This document shows positions 1 through 8,806 of a DNA stretch of 64,000 nt, one piece after another. This stretch comes from Rheinheimera tangshanensis (lineage in GTDB: Bacteria > Pseudomonadota > Gammaproteobacteria > Enterobacterales > Alteromonadaceae): positions 682,001-746,000 of the forward strand of contig NZ_BMLH01000001.1 in assembly GCF_014645135.1 (NCBI RefSeq). The letters are read 5' to 3'. Both the position numbers and the translations under genes were made by a program. The notes beneath the pieces are model-generated. The model saw only the letters and a list, made by a program, of their open reading frames with translations, did no database searches and was not told the origin of the DNA. Every line of letters begins with the position of its first letter. Position 1 is the stretch's first letter.

Positions 1-789
1 TAACATCAGCCATATTTGCATACCTTCGACCTGAACCTGCTCCTGACGAATATCGACCGGAATACGTTCAGAGTGCGCTATACCACGACCTGCACGCATC
101 AGATTGATGGCACCTGGTTCAATTCGTTGTCTGGTCCCCAAGGTGTCACTATGTTGCATAGCGCCGGAAAATAAATAGGTGACAGTAGCCAGTCCGATAT
201 GCGGATGCTGTCGCACATCACCTTCAGTACTGCCAGCGACAAAAGTAGCTGGCCCCATATGATCAACAAAAATAAAAGGTCCGACACGACGCTGGGCTTT
301 GGCAGGCAATAACCTTTTGATCATAAAACCTATATCACGTTCCTGTGGCTGGATAAGCAGAGGCTCACTGCTTTGAACCGGGGCGGATTCGGATTTCAGG
401 CTGGTATGCACCTGAACTTCACTGTGCGTTACCAATTTATGGATAGGGCATTTATCGGCTATAGCCAGCAACTGCTCGCGCTGCTCTGTGGTTAAATCAC
501 CAATCAATTCCAGAGTGGCATACAGCTGGTACAAACCTTTGCTTTCGGCGCTGTCATCCCTGCTGATTTCCACTTTTACTTCGTCTAACGGGATATTTTT
601 GCGTTTGGCAAATAACTGTAAGGTCATGGCTTTACACGTAGCCACGGCTGCGTCAAACAAATCGTGTGGATCAGGTCCAGTGTCTGAGCCTCCGGCAGCC
701 TGAGTTAAATCAGCATTGATTTGATGACTATGAATACGGATGGTTTGTCGTAATTGGCCTGGCGTATGTTGGCTGACTGTAATGGTCAT
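1..789 (-). CDS. OsmC-pirin fusion protein (C-terminus beyond window edge)
   Basis: An uninterrupted reading frame of 263 codons runs from the ATG at 789 to base 1 and continues outside the window. Residues 1 to about 131 look like an OsmC/Ohr-type peroxide reductase, with the two family cysteines at C52 (ATCKAM) and C114 (DKCPIH). After a short linker, residues about 148-263 are the N-terminal cupin of pirin: VDHMGP, then HPHIG with metal-ligand candidates H195 and H197, then AGRGIAHSE with H239 and E241. Pirins bind iron and some are quercetinases or redox-sensitive cofactors; OsmC proteins reduce organic hydroperoxides. A joint redox role is inference. It lies 59 bases downstream of the photolyase genes on the same strand and could be co-transcribed. 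Confidence 0.85.
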   Translation of the reverse strand, partial: MTITVSQHTPGQLRQTIRIHSHQINADLTQAAGGSDTGPDPHDLFDAAVATCKAMTLQLFAKRKNIPLDEVKVEISRDDSAESKGLYQLYATLELIGDLTTEQREQLLAIADKCPIHKLVTHSEVQVHTSLKSESAPVQSSEPLLIQPQERDIGFMIKRLLPAKAQRRVGPFIFVDHMGPATFVAGSTEGDVRQHPHIGLATVTYLFSGAMQHSDTLGTRQRIEPGAINLMRAGRGIAHSERIPVDIRQEQVQVEGMQIWLML

Positions 790-848
790 AACTCAATCCT
801 TTTTACGTTAACTGCACTCAGCTTAACTTAAATTGACCAGCTGGTGTG

Positions 849-2366
849 TCATTCGTTCAGATCAAGGTCCAGCTGCGCCCTCGAGTTAGCCGATTTTGTT
901 TTGCGCTTTGATGGCCTTTTCCTGCTGGCATGGCGCTGTACGACCTGACGTTTTTGCTCGCGCCACCAGCTCTGATCCTGCTGTTGTTTGCATTCCGTCA
1001 GGCGCTGTTTAGCCAGTCGCATAGCCTGTTGTAAATCAACAACAGGTAGAGGGTAATCTCGGCCCAGCACACAGGCATATTGCTGTTGTAACGACAAAGG
1101 CATCAACCAGGGTTGATGCAGCCAGCTGTCGGGCAATAAAGTCAGTTCCGGGCACCAGCGCCTGATAAAGTGTCCTTGTGGATCTTTTTGCTGGCTTTGC
1201 AGCACAGGATTGTACATCCGGTTAGGATTGATGCCCGTTGTACCAGCCTGCATCTGAATTTGCGGGTAATGAATGCCCGGTTCATAGTCAACAAAACACT
1301 GAGCCAGATGCAATGCCACGGGTCGCCAATCCAGCCATAAGTGATAACAGGCAAAGGCCACTAACATGGCACGGGCACGAAAATGCAGCCAGCCTGTGGC
1401 GAGTAAGCTGCGCATGCAGGCATCAATCAGCGGATAACCGGTATACCCATGCGACCAGGCCCAAAACCAGTCACTGTTAAAATCCTGCTTACGTAGCCTG
1501 GCATACCCCGGATGCAGCGCTTCGGTTTCGATCAGCGGATCGGATTCCAGTTTCTGAATAAAATGACAATGCCAGCGCAATCTGCTGTAAAAAGACGATA
1601 AACCAAAACTCAAGGCTGGTTGCTGCTTGATGCTGCGCAAGGTCTGCTGCTGCAAGGCTCTTAAACTCAATTGACCATAAGCCAGATAAGGACTGAGCCG
1701 TGAGCTGCTGTGCAGTGCTTTGTCAGGTAATGAAATATGCCGGCTGTAGTCTTTGGCTCTGTGGCTAAAAAAGCTTTGCGTTGTATTTTGCAAAGCAAAA
1801 GCGTTTTGTCCCTGACGACAAGGGGGCAAATCCAGCACTCTTTGTGGCCGGAAGGGCTGCAGCAACTGGCGGCCTGCAGCTAAAAAATCTAATGACGCAG
1901 GGGGCTGAAACAAAGCGCCGGATAAATACTGATCGGCTTGTTCAGCCCATAGGTCTCTGTTATTTAAAGCCCGAAACACCGCATGCTGACGATACTCACG
2001 CCATGGGACCGCCAGTTCTTTCAGCAGTTGTTTCACCGCCAAATCGCGCTGAAAAGTCCATAAGTTGCCGGTTTCTTCATGGCTCAATACCTGAGTGATC
2101 GGAAATTCCTGACACAACTGCCGGATCACTTGCGTGGCCGGGCCTTTGATCACAAACAAAGGTTGACCCAAGGCTGTCAGCTGTTGGTCCAGCAGTTGCA
2201 GGCTTTGCTCGATAAACAGCCATTGCCGTACTGAGGTATCAGGTTGTTGCCAATAATCAGGCTCAACAATATACAAAGGCAAGACAGCGCCTTGCCGTGC
2301 CGCCTCTGTCAAAGGGCCATGGTCATGGATACGCAAATCACGCTTAAACCAGACCAGACTGATCAT
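849..2366 (-). CDS. cryptochrome/photolyase-family flavoprotein, atypical subfamily
   Basis: 505 residues. The N-terminus ([15 protein letters not shown]) is a photolyase alpha/beta antenna domain. The C-terminal helical FAD domain carries [11 protein letters not shown], then [14 protein letters not shown] and GTTGIN, then RMYNPVLQS and FIRRWCPEL. In classical CPD photolyases the matching segment contains the NGGWQW Trp of the electron chain; here, aligned by eye, it reads YPQIQM. This points to a separate subfamily, possibly a photoreceptor or unusual repair enzyme. The last 35 residues are rich in Arg and Lys and could touch nucleic acid. The start ATG overlaps the stop of the preceding gene (ATGA, 2363-2366), implying translational coupling. 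Substrate specificity cannot be read from the sequence. Confidence 0.85.
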   Translation of the reverse strand: MISLVWFKRDLRIHDHGPLTEAARQGAVLPLYIVEPDYWQQPDTSVRQWLFIEQSLQLLDQQLTALGQPLFVIKGPATQVIRQLCQEFPITQVLSHEETGNLWTFQRDLAVKQLLKELAVPWREYRQHAVFRALNNRDLWAEQADQYLSGALFQPPASLDFLAAGRQLLQPFRPQRVLDLPPCRQGQNAFALQNTTQSFFSHRAKDYSRHISLPDKALHSSSRLSPYLAYGQLSLRALQQQTLRSIKQQPALSFGLSSFYSRLRWHCHFIQKLESDPLIETEALHPGYARLRKQDFNSDWFWAWSHGYTGYPLIDACMRSLLATGWLHFRARAMLVAFACYHLWLDWRPVALHLAQCFVDYEPGIHYPQIQMQAGTTGINPNRMYNPVLQSQQKDPQGHFIRRWCPELTLLPDSWLHQPWLMPLSLQQQYACVLGRDYPLPVVDLQQAMRLAKQRLTECKQQQDQSWWREQKRQVVQRHASRKRPSKRKTKSANSRAQLDLDLNE

Positions 2367-3706
2367 GCTTTACTCTTGAGCTGCTTAAGAAAAGGTAACC
2401 AGAAGTCCTGCAGCTGGACTTTAGCCTCAGGCCAATGCACCAAAGCGCCTGCTGTGGTTTTTTCCGGTAGCCAATGGCGAACAAAATCACCGTGCGGATC
2501 GTGAGTTAAGGCCTGTTTGATCAGGTTAAACTGCCTGGCGCCGCTATTGCCAACACCGGCGATATAAGCCCAGTTACACCAGTTGCTGGCGCAATCATAA
2601 TCCAGTAAATGCTGCTCAAAAAAAGCGGCCCCCAAACGCCAGTCTTGCTGCAATTCAAAAATAAGATAACTGGCGACATTCTGCCGGCCACGATTCGACA
2701 TCCAGCCGGTATGCAACAACATTTGGATATTGGCATCGACCAAAGGCAGGCCTGTCTGGCCCTTGCACCAGAGTTCAAAACGCTTATCCGGGATAGGTGC
2801 AGAAAAATCCAGCGGTGGACGAAAGGCATTTTTACTAAACCAGGCGCTATTGTGCTGACGCATCTGCCAGCGGAAATATTCACGCCATAACAGCTCAAAG
2901 CGGATCCAATAGGTTGATTCATTCGCCATCTGCTGTTGTTCAAAATCCACGACCTGTTGCCAGGCATAACAGGGCGATAAACTGCCATTGGCTAAATAAA
3001 AACACCACAAGCTGCTGTTCCAGTCTCCATCCAAAGCATCACGGCTTTGCTTGTAATGAAGAACTGCGCGTTGCTGCCAGATAAATTTCGTCAAACGCTC
3101 CAGAGCCGCCGCTTCATTCAGTAAAGCCGCAGTCGGAGTGTGGTAGCGACTGATAAAATCAGCTGAGACTGTATCCAGAGCCAGCTTTGTTTCACCATAA
3201 AACTGCCCGGAAAACTTTAGTTGTAGTGGTCGCTGCACCAGCAGTTCGGGCTCGCGCTGCTTTCTAAAGGCTGAAAAACTTTTAGGTAATGAGGCTAAAT
3301 CTGGTCTGAGCTGGTGCTGCAACAAGCTATTGATGTCATACAACCTGAGCGCTAAGCCTGTGCTCTTTAGTTGTTGGTATTGTTCCGGTGCAGTGGGCTC
3401 TGCTGCAATCAGGCTTTGAGCCTGATACTGCTGAGCTAATTGCAGCAGACAGCTTGTGGTGTCGCCAATACGAAGGTGCAGCACCAACTGTTTTTGCTGC
3501 CATTGCTGTTGCCAATCCAGCAGCAGTTTTAATTGAGCCTGCAGACGCTGTGCACTGGCGCGTTTGATACCATATTGTTCAGTCAAATATTCGGCGGGGT
3601 CTAACACAACAACGGCAATTAGCTGATCGAAGTAGGCGTGTTCTGACAGCAGCAGATTGTCGTGCCAGCGCAGGGCCTGGTTGAACAACACCAAAGCGCG
3701 TTTCAT
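2363..3706 (-). CDS. DASH-type cryptochrome/photolyase
   Basis: 447 residues. It begins [17 protein letters not shown], a variant of the photolyase N-terminus. DASH-type signatures follow: [10 protein letters not shown] (about 271-280), [29 protein letters not shown] (about 333-348), [13 protein letters not shown] (about 375-387) and FNLIKQ with [13 protein letters not shown] (about 393-415). DASH proteins bind FAD and usually a folate antenna; they repair CPD lesions in single-stranded DNA and some act as light sensors. It is the middle gene of three photolyase-family genes and overlaps both neighbours by 4 bases. At 447 residues it is slightly shorter than many cry-DASH proteins. Confidence 0.85.
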   Translation of the reverse strand: MKRALVLFNQALRWHDNLLLSEHAYFDQLIAVVVLDPAEYLTEQYGIKRASAQRLQAQLKLLLDWQQQWQQKQLVLHLRIGDTTSCLLQLAQQYQAQSLIAAEPTAPEQYQQLKSTGLALRLYDINSLLQHQLRPDLASLPKSFSAFRKQREPELLVQRPLQLKFSGQFYGETKLALDTVSADFISRYHTPTAALLNEAAALERLTKFIWQQRAVLHYKQSRDALDGDWNSSLWCFYLANGSLSPCYAWQQVVDFEQQQMANESTYWIRFELLWREYFRWQMRQHNSAWFSKNAFRPPLDFSAPIPDKRFELWCKGQTGLPLVDANIQMLLHTGWMSNRGRQNVASYLIFELQQDWRLGAAFFEQHLLDYDCASNWCNWAYIAGVGNSGARQFNLIKQALTHDPHGDFVRHWLPEKTTAGALVHWPEAKVQLQDFWLPFLKQLKSKA

Positions 3707-5226
3707 AATTGCTCCAGATGGATCAACAACTGCTGAGCTTTTTCGGTAATTTGCGCACGTTCTTCATCCGATTTACGGTACCAGTTCTGATAACTCAGCT
3801 GCATTCGGGCATTGCCGGATAATAACGCCTGATTACGCTCGAGGAAATTCCAGTACAAAGCATTAAAAGGACAGGCCGTGGGGCTGGTGGTTTCAGCGAC
3901 ATCGTAACTGCAGCTTTTGCAGTAATTACTCATGCGCTGAATATATTTACCACTGGCTGCATAAGGTTTGGACGCCAAGACACCTTCATCGGCAAACAAG
4001 GCCATCCCCAGTGTGTTGGGCAGTTCAACCCATTCATAGGCGTCGGCATACACAGCCAGATACCAATTGCAGATCTCATCAACAGACAAACCAGCCAGAA
4101 GTGCAAAGTTACCTGTGACCATCAGACGCTGAATATGATGCGAATAGGCATGTTCTATGGTGTGGCTGATGGCTTGTTGCATACAGCGCATTTTCGTCTG
4201 CGCCGTCCAGTAATAGCCGGGCAAAGCGGTTTGAGCATTTAAGAAGTTACGTTCTTTATACTCCGGCATCAGCAACCAGTACAAACCCCGGACAAATTCA
4301 CGCCAGCCAATCAATTGGCGAATAAAACCCTCAGCGGCGTTCAGTGGCACTTTGCCTTCTTTGTAAGCGAGTTCTACTTTCTGGCAGACCCAGCGCACAT
4401 CCAACAAACCACAATTGAGATACATGGAGCAAATACTGTGGAACAGATGAGGTTCGTCCAGTTGCATCGCATCCTGATAATCACCAAAAAGTGGTAGCTG
4501 ATGCTCAACAAAATGCAAAAATGCCTGACGAGCCTGCTTGCCGGTCACCGCGTAGCTAAAATGCTCTGCGTTGCCCATATTGTTCGGAAATTGCTGTTGA
4601 ACTAAAGCGATAACCTCTCTGGTGATATCGTCCTGTTCAAATTTAAGTATTGGTGGCAACTGCTGTTTCGCCGACATGGCTTTTCTGTTACTGGCATCAA
4701 AATTCCACTGTCCACCTACCGGCAAACCGTCCTGCATTAAAAGGCCTGTGTAACGCCGCATTTCTCGGTAGAAATACTCCATCCGATACTGTTTTCTATC
4801 CTGCGCCCAGTGTTGAAACATGGCTTTACTGGCAATAAAACGATCATCCTCCATCAGCACTACAGGGCGCTGAAATTGCATTTGCCAGCTTAAAATCTCT
4901 TGCTCCAGCCTGTATTCGCCGCATTCGGTGATACAAATTTGCTGCAACTCTGGATAACGGGATAGCTCTATCGCCACAGCTTCGGTCAGACTGCTGACTT
5001 TTTGCTGATAGTCGATGTAACTGACCTGGATCCCCTGTTGTTGCAATACAGAGGCAAAATGCCGCATTGCGCTGAAAATCAGCACGATTTTTTGTTTGTG
5101 GTGTGGGGTGTAGTTGGCCTCGCTGGCGACTTCAGCCATCAGGACCCGGTCTTGGGGTTGCACGTCACGTAAACTCGACAGTGCAGGACTGAGTTGATCA
5201 CCTAATACCAGAATTAACTTTGCCAT
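3703..5226 (-). CDS. iron-sulfur bacterial cryptochrome/photolyase (PhrB/FeS-BCP, (6-4) type)
   Basis: 507 residues, starting MAKLILVLGDQLSP, the N-terminus of the deoxyribodipyrimidine photolyase-related family. Four cysteines at C348, C436, C439 and C452 have the same spacing as the [4Fe-4S] ligands I recall for Agrobacterium PhrB (350/438/441/454). The active-site segment AYSHHIQRLM places a histidine (H364) where PhrB has its catalytic His366. Members bind FAD and a lumazine antenna and repair (6-4) photoproducts. It is first in the three-gene operon and its stop overlaps the next start by 4 bases. Function is inferred from family; the cluster-ligand spacing makes the subfamily call strong. 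Confidence 0.9.
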   Translation of the reverse strand: MAKLILVLGDQLSPALSSLRDVQPQDRVLMAEVASEANYTPHHKQKIVLIFSAMRHFASVLQQQGIQVSYIDYQQKVSSLTEAVAIELSRYPELQQICITECGEYRLEQEILSWQMQFQRPVVLMEDDRFIASKAMFQHWAQDRKQYRMEYFYREMRRYTGLLMQDGLPVGGQWNFDASNRKAMSAKQQLPPILKFEQDDITREVIALVQQQFPNNMGNAEHFSYAVTGKQARQAFLHFVEHQLPLFGDYQDAMQLDEPHLFHSICSMYLNCGLLDVRWVCQKVELAYKEGKVPLNAAEGFIRQLIGWREFVRGLYWLLMPEYKERNFLNAQTALPGYYWTAQTKMRCMQQAISHTIEHAYSHHIQRLMVTGNFALLAGLSVDEICNWYLAVYADAYEWVELPNTLGMALFADEGVLASKPYAASGKYIQRMSNYCKSCSYDVAETTSPTACPFNALYWNFLERNQALLSGNARMQLSYQNWYRKSDEERAQITEKAQQLLIHLEQL

Positions 5227-5409
5227 GACTCATTACCATTATTTTGTTTTTTGATACGGCGCTGGCCCTGGAACAGATCAATGACAAGACGAAAGCTGTG
5301 ATACCGTTGAATTAACAAAAAACTGCGGCAGAAGGCGGTGGCAAAACAGATATCTTCCAAAGGTCGGGGTTATGATAAAGACATATTTCTTGTTTTGGAG
5401 TAGTGGGTC

Positions 5410-5967
5410 GTGCAGTCAAAAACCATGAATACAATAGTAAGACGATGGGGCTTAGTGCTTGGTGCAACTTTGTTTGTCAACTCGGCAACAGCGCAGGAGC
5501 ATCAGCATGAAGAACATGGCAGTCATACCCATGGTCAGGCCGTATTAACTTTTGTGCTGGAGGGCAATGAAGCTGAGCTGGCTTTTGCAACGCCAACGGT
5601 GAATATTGTCGGTTTTGAACATCAGGCGAAAGGCGAAGCACAGCGTCAGCTGGTGCAAAAAATGATTGCAGATTTTACCAACGCCAACTGGTTTAGTTTT
5701 GATGAGCAAGCCAACTGCACGGTGACAGGAACTGACATCAGTTCAGATTTAACGGCAGAGCGCACCACTCAGCCACAACATGCAGATTTAAATGCAAACT
5801 ATACTCTGGTCTGCCAGAACCCGGCGCGTTTACAAGCGTTGACATTGGATTTAGCCACTATTGCAGCAGGTGTAGAAAAAGTATCAGTACAGTGGATAGT
5901 CAATGGTGAGCAAGGGGCCAGGGACTGGACGCCAGACTCAGCAGCATTGCCGCTGACGGCACAATAA
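5410..5967 (+). CDS. periplasmic DUF2796 (ZrgA-like) metal-binding protein
   Basis: 185 residues from a GTG at 5410, which has GGAG 9 bases upstream; an in-frame ATG at 5425 lacks a ribosome site. A signal peptide (VLGATLFVNSATAQ) is followed by a His-rich stretch EHQHEEHGSHTHG that can bind metal. The rest matches the DUF2796 family, including VNIVGFEHQA and a late Cys pair region. In Vibrio cholerae a homologous protein, ZrgA, belongs to a zinc-uptake system together with an ABC transporter and a DUF3299 protein, both of which occur just downstream here. Zinc binding and uptake are inferred from that comparison. Confidence 0.75.
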   Translation: MQSKTMNTIVRRWGLVLGATLFVNSATAQEHQHEEHGSHTHGQAVLTFVLEGNEAELAFATPTVNIVGFEHQAKGEAQRQLVQKMIADFTNANWFSFDEQANCTVTGTDISSDLTAERTTQPQHADLNANYTLVCQNPARLQALTLDLATIAAGVEKVSVQWIVNGEQGARDWTPDSAALPLTAQ

Positions 5968-6026
5968 AGCATGTGCGGATTTGGTCGCTACAAGGTTCCA
6001 CATTGTTGCGACATGCCGTCCATCCC

Positions 6027-6058
6027 ACTAAAAAACCGGCCTGAGCCGGTTTTTTAGT
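6027..6058. terminator. bidirectional rho-independent terminator
   Basis: Perfect 14-base arms (6027-6040 and 6045-6058) around a CTGA loop; the GC core ACCGGC/GCCGGT is flanked by A and T runs so it works in both directions. It lies between two convergent genes ending at 5967 and 6075. Confidence 0.9.
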
Positions 6059-6074
6059 CGGATAAGGACCAAAC

Positions 6075-6632
6075 CTACTCGTAAGTATATTCTTCGATTT
6101 TATCAGCTTTCATCGAATAAGCTGATTTGGCTAAATCATGGCTCATCGTCTCTGTAGTCAAAGTACCACTGATCCAAAACGGTGAGTAAATCATGTCGCC
6201 TTTGATTTTTTGTTTGTTGGTGACAAAAATAATCTGGTTTGGCGGTGGTGGTGGAACGTGAATACAGGCTCCGAAATAAGGCACCAGAAAAAATGCAGTT
6301 ACATTCTGATCAGCATCGTATTCCACTGGCACAATAAAACCCGGTACTTTCACTTTTTGGTTATTCAGTTCGGCTTTTACATTGGCGGACATCAATACTT
6401 CGTTCCAGGCCGCTGCTGCGGGGTCCTGATTGCCAAAGGCTTGATTTAAAGCACCACCGGCAGGAGCTTCACCTCCTTCGTGGCTGATTTCCGGCAATTG
6501 TTCCATCTTTTTCAAGTCTTCTTCAGGCAATAAATCTGTCCATTCCAATGCCTTATAGTCTTCCGCTTTGACTGGTAACGCAGTAAATGCGACCAAAGTC
6601 AGAATTAATGCCATGTATAACGATTTAACCAT
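6075..6632 (-). CDS. DUF3299 periplasmic protein
   Basis: 185 residues with a signal peptide ending near LPVKAED. The conserved DUF3299 segment YFGACIHVPPPPPNQ is present, with Cys and His that could ligate metal. GAGG sits 5 bases before the ATG. Molecular function of the family is not established. Homologues sit with ZrgA-type and ABC genes in zinc-uptake clusters; here it is divergent from the ABC pair and convergent with the DUF2796 gene, so membership of the same system is supported by context only. Confidence 0.75.
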   Translation of the reverse strand: MVKSLYMALILTLVAFTALPVKAEDYKALEWTDLLPEEDLKKMEQLPEISHEGGEAPAGGALNQAFGNQDPAAAAWNEVLMSANVKAELNNQKVKVPGFIVPVEYDADQNVTAFFLVPYFGACIHVPPPPPNQIIFVTNKQKIKGDMIYSPFWISGTLTTETMSHDLAKSAYSMKADKIEEYTYE

Positions 6633-6652
6633 TGGAGCCTCAGCCTCTGCAT

Positions 6653-6689
6653 ATGTTATAAGGTCACAAAAGAAGCCGTATCATAACAT
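6653..6689. promoter_or_regulatory. widely spaced inverted repeat, possible Zur-type half-sites
   Basis: ATGTTAT (6653-6659) and ATAACAT (6683-6689) are inverted copies 23 bases apart, in the gap between the divergent DUF3299 and ABC genes. TGTTATA resembles the Zur half-site of enteric bacteria. The spacing is not that of a standard Zur box, so this is a weak candidate. Confidence 0.3.
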
Positions 6690-7395
6690 GAGCCTTGTAA
6701 TGTCAGAGCACACAGACCTGAAAATTCCGGCACTTGAACTCAAATCTTTAGTGTTCAGTTGGCCGGACCAAGCCCCTTTATTCAACATTCCGCAGCTGAA
6801 GTTAGCGCAGGGGCAGCATTTATTCATTTATGGATCATCCGGTTCAGGAAAAACCACCTTACTGAATTTACTCGCAGGTATTTACCCTTGCCAGCGTGGC
6901 GATATTGTCATTGCAGGCCAGTCGATGACTGCGTTATCCGCCGCAAAAAGGGATCAATTGCGGGCCTCTTCTATAGGTGTCGTCTTTCAGCAGCTGAACT
7001 TAATACCGTATTTGACTGTGTTGCAAAACGTCTTGCTGGTCAGTGCCTTCGCCAAAAAAATTCCGCAGGCCGAGCAACGCGCCCGGTATTTATTACAGAA
7101 ACTGGGGTTAGAACAGCAGTTATGGCAAGCGCCAGCTAACCGACTGAGCGTAGGGCAACAGCAGCGTGTGGCGATAGCCAGAGCTCTGCTAAGCCAGCCG
7201 GCTTTATTAATTGCGGATGAACCAACCTCGGCTTTGGATCATAAACACAGGGACAGTTTTATGCAGTTGATGCTCAGTGAGGCTGAACTTTGTGGCACTA
7301 CGGTGATTTTCGTCAGTCATGATCCTGCTTTACGCTCGTATTTTCACTTCGAGCTGGATATGGAACAATTACATCAGGGAGTTCAGCCATGTTAA
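6688..7395 (+). CDS. ABC transporter ATP-binding protein
   Basis: About 235 residues from the ATG at 6688; another in-frame ATG at 6700 is an alternative, and the true start is uncertain because neither has a strong ribosome site. Walker A is GSSGSGKTT, the Q-loop lies in VFQQLNL, the signature is LSVGQQQRVAIARALL, Walker B is ALLIADEP, and the switch His is in VSHDP. This is the LolD/MacB-type ATPase family that pairs with FtsX-like permeases. It overlaps the permease gene by 7 bases. Clustered with DUF2796 and DUF3299 genes, it probably belongs to a ZrgB-like zinc system, although export or lipoprotein release cannot be excluded. Confidence 0.85.
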   Translation: MSLVMSEHTDLKIPALELKSLVFSWPDQAPLFNIPQLKLAQGQHLFIYGSSGSGKTTLLNLLAGIYPCQRGDIVIAGQSMTALSAAKRDQLRASSIGVVFQQLNLIPYLTVLQNVLLVSAFAKKIPQAEQRARYLLQKLGLEQQLWQAPANRLSVGQQQRVAIARALLSQPALLIADEPTSALDHKHRDSFMQLMLSEAELCGTTVIFVSHDPALRSYFHFELDMEQLHQGVQPC

Positions 7396-8648
7396 TGCAG
7401 TTGGCCAGAGCCAGTTTATGGAACCGCAAAGGCACAGTACTGATGACGGTGATTTCACTGACCATCAGTATCGCTTTGTTATTAGGTATTGATCATATCC
7501 GCCACGAGGCGAAAAGTAGTTTTACCAGTACAGTGTCCGGTACGGATTTAATTGTAGGTGCCCGTTCCAGCCAGTTGAATTTATTATTGTATTCAGTGTT
7601 TCGTATTGGTAATGCCACCAATAATATCAGTTGGCAAAATTATCAGACGGTCAAAACTCATCCGCAAGTGGCCTGGAGCATTCCCATCTCATTAGGCGAC
7701 TCACATCGTGGTTACAGAGTGATAGGGACCAACGAAGATTATTTTAAGTTTTACCAGTACGGTGAAAAACAGCCATTAAAACTGGCTCAGGGCAAGGTGT
7801 TTGCAGGTGTGTATCAGGCGGTGATTGGCTCAGTAGTAGCGCAAAAACTGGGTTATCAACTAGGCGAAAAGATCACCCTATCGCATGGCGTTGGCAGTGT
7901 CAGCTTTACTCAGCATAAAGATAAACCCTTTGAAGTGGTGGGCATTCTGGCGCCAACAGGGACTCCGGTGGATCAAAGTGTACATATTCCGCTGCAAGGT
8001 ATCGAAGCTATCCATTTGGGCTGGCAAAGCGGTGGTATGCCAGCACCAGGTAAAGGCATTAGTGTTGAACAAAGCCTGAGTATGGATTTAGAACCTAAAG
8101 TGATTACCGCTTATATGCTGGGTTTAAAAGCCAAAATGGCGACTTTTGTGGTACAGCGTCAGCTGAACGAATTTAAAGGGGAGCCATTATCCGCCATTCT
8201 GCCTGGTGTGGCTTTAGCTGAGCTCTGGCAAATGCTCAGTATGGTGGAGAATATGCTGCTTCTGATTACAGCTTTAGTCATAGTGGCCACTTTGGTTGGG
8301 ATAGTTACCACCTTACTGGCTGGCTTAAAAGAACGGCAGCGTGAAATGGCAATTTTAAGAGCCGTGGGTGCACCGGCCTCCACTGTTTTTTTACTGATTG
8401 AGCTGGAGTTGCTACTGATGGCGTTGTTGTCTATCGCGGCAGCCGTGCTGGTTTTAGTGGCGGGGCTCTGGGGATTCCGTGAGGTACTGGCCAGTCAATA
8501 TGGACTTTTTATCAGCATTAATCCCTGGCATGATCAGACGGTCTGGTTGCTCAGCGCTGTACTTGGATTGACCTTGGTGTTAGGAGCTATTCCGGCCTTT
8601 TTAGCTTACCGCAGAGCACTGGCTTCAGGTTTGATGGTACGACTTTAA
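7389..8648 (+). CDS. FtsX-like ABC transporter permease
   Basis: 419 residues. An N-terminal membrane segment (MTVISLTISIALLLGI) is followed by a large periplasmic domain (about residues 40-270). Three C-terminal helices follow (about 285-310, 335-365 and 385-405), with the FtsX feature LKERQREMAILRAVGA between the first two. This is the MacB/FtsX topology with four membrane helices. It overlaps the ATPase gene by 7 bases, so the two are expressed together. By context it is the membrane partner of a ZrgABCD-like system. Confidence 0.85.
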   Translation: MLMQLARASLWNRKGTVLMTVISLTISIALLLGIDHIRHEAKSSFTSTVSGTDLIVGARSSQLNLLLYSVFRIGNATNNISWQNYQTVKTHPQVAWSIPISLGDSHRGYRVIGTNEDYFKFYQYGEKQPLKLAQGKVFAGVYQAVIGSVVAQKLGYQLGEKITLSHGVGSVSFTQHKDKPFEVVGILAPTGTPVDQSVHIPLQGIEAIHLGWQSGGMPAPGKGISVEQSLSMDLEPKVITAYMLGLKAKMATFVVQRQLNEFKGEPLSAILPGVALAELWQMLSMVENMLLLITALVIVATLVGIVTTLLAGLKERQREMAILRAVGAPASTVFLLIELELLLMALLSIAAAVLVLVAGLWGFREVLASQYGLFISINPWHDQTVWLLSAVLGLTLVLGAIPAFLAYRRALASGLMVRL

Positions 8649-8656
8649 GCAACCAA

Positions 8657-8702
8657 TGGGCAAAGCCGCAATGGTCTTTGCCCAAATTTTGTTGTTTTTT
8701 TA
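8657..8702 (+). terminator. rho-independent terminator after the ABC genes
   Basis: Arms GGGCAAAG (8658-8665) and CTTTGCCC (8676-8683) are followed by a T-rich tract ending in seven T's, 9 bases after the permease stop. Confidence 0.75.
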
Positions 8703-8806
8703 AGCACATAGCGTGAAGTTTTTTCTGGCAAATTTGTATTTGTAGCTGGGATTTGTTTAATCCTTTGTTATAGTAGAACAGCATTTACAATCAATTATGA
8801 CTGAGC

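Noticed and set aside
6568-6687. Longer N-terminus of the ABC ATPase starting at 6568
   Set aside because: It would overlap the DUF3299 start and adds 40 residues not seen in the family; starts at 6688 or 6700 fit better.
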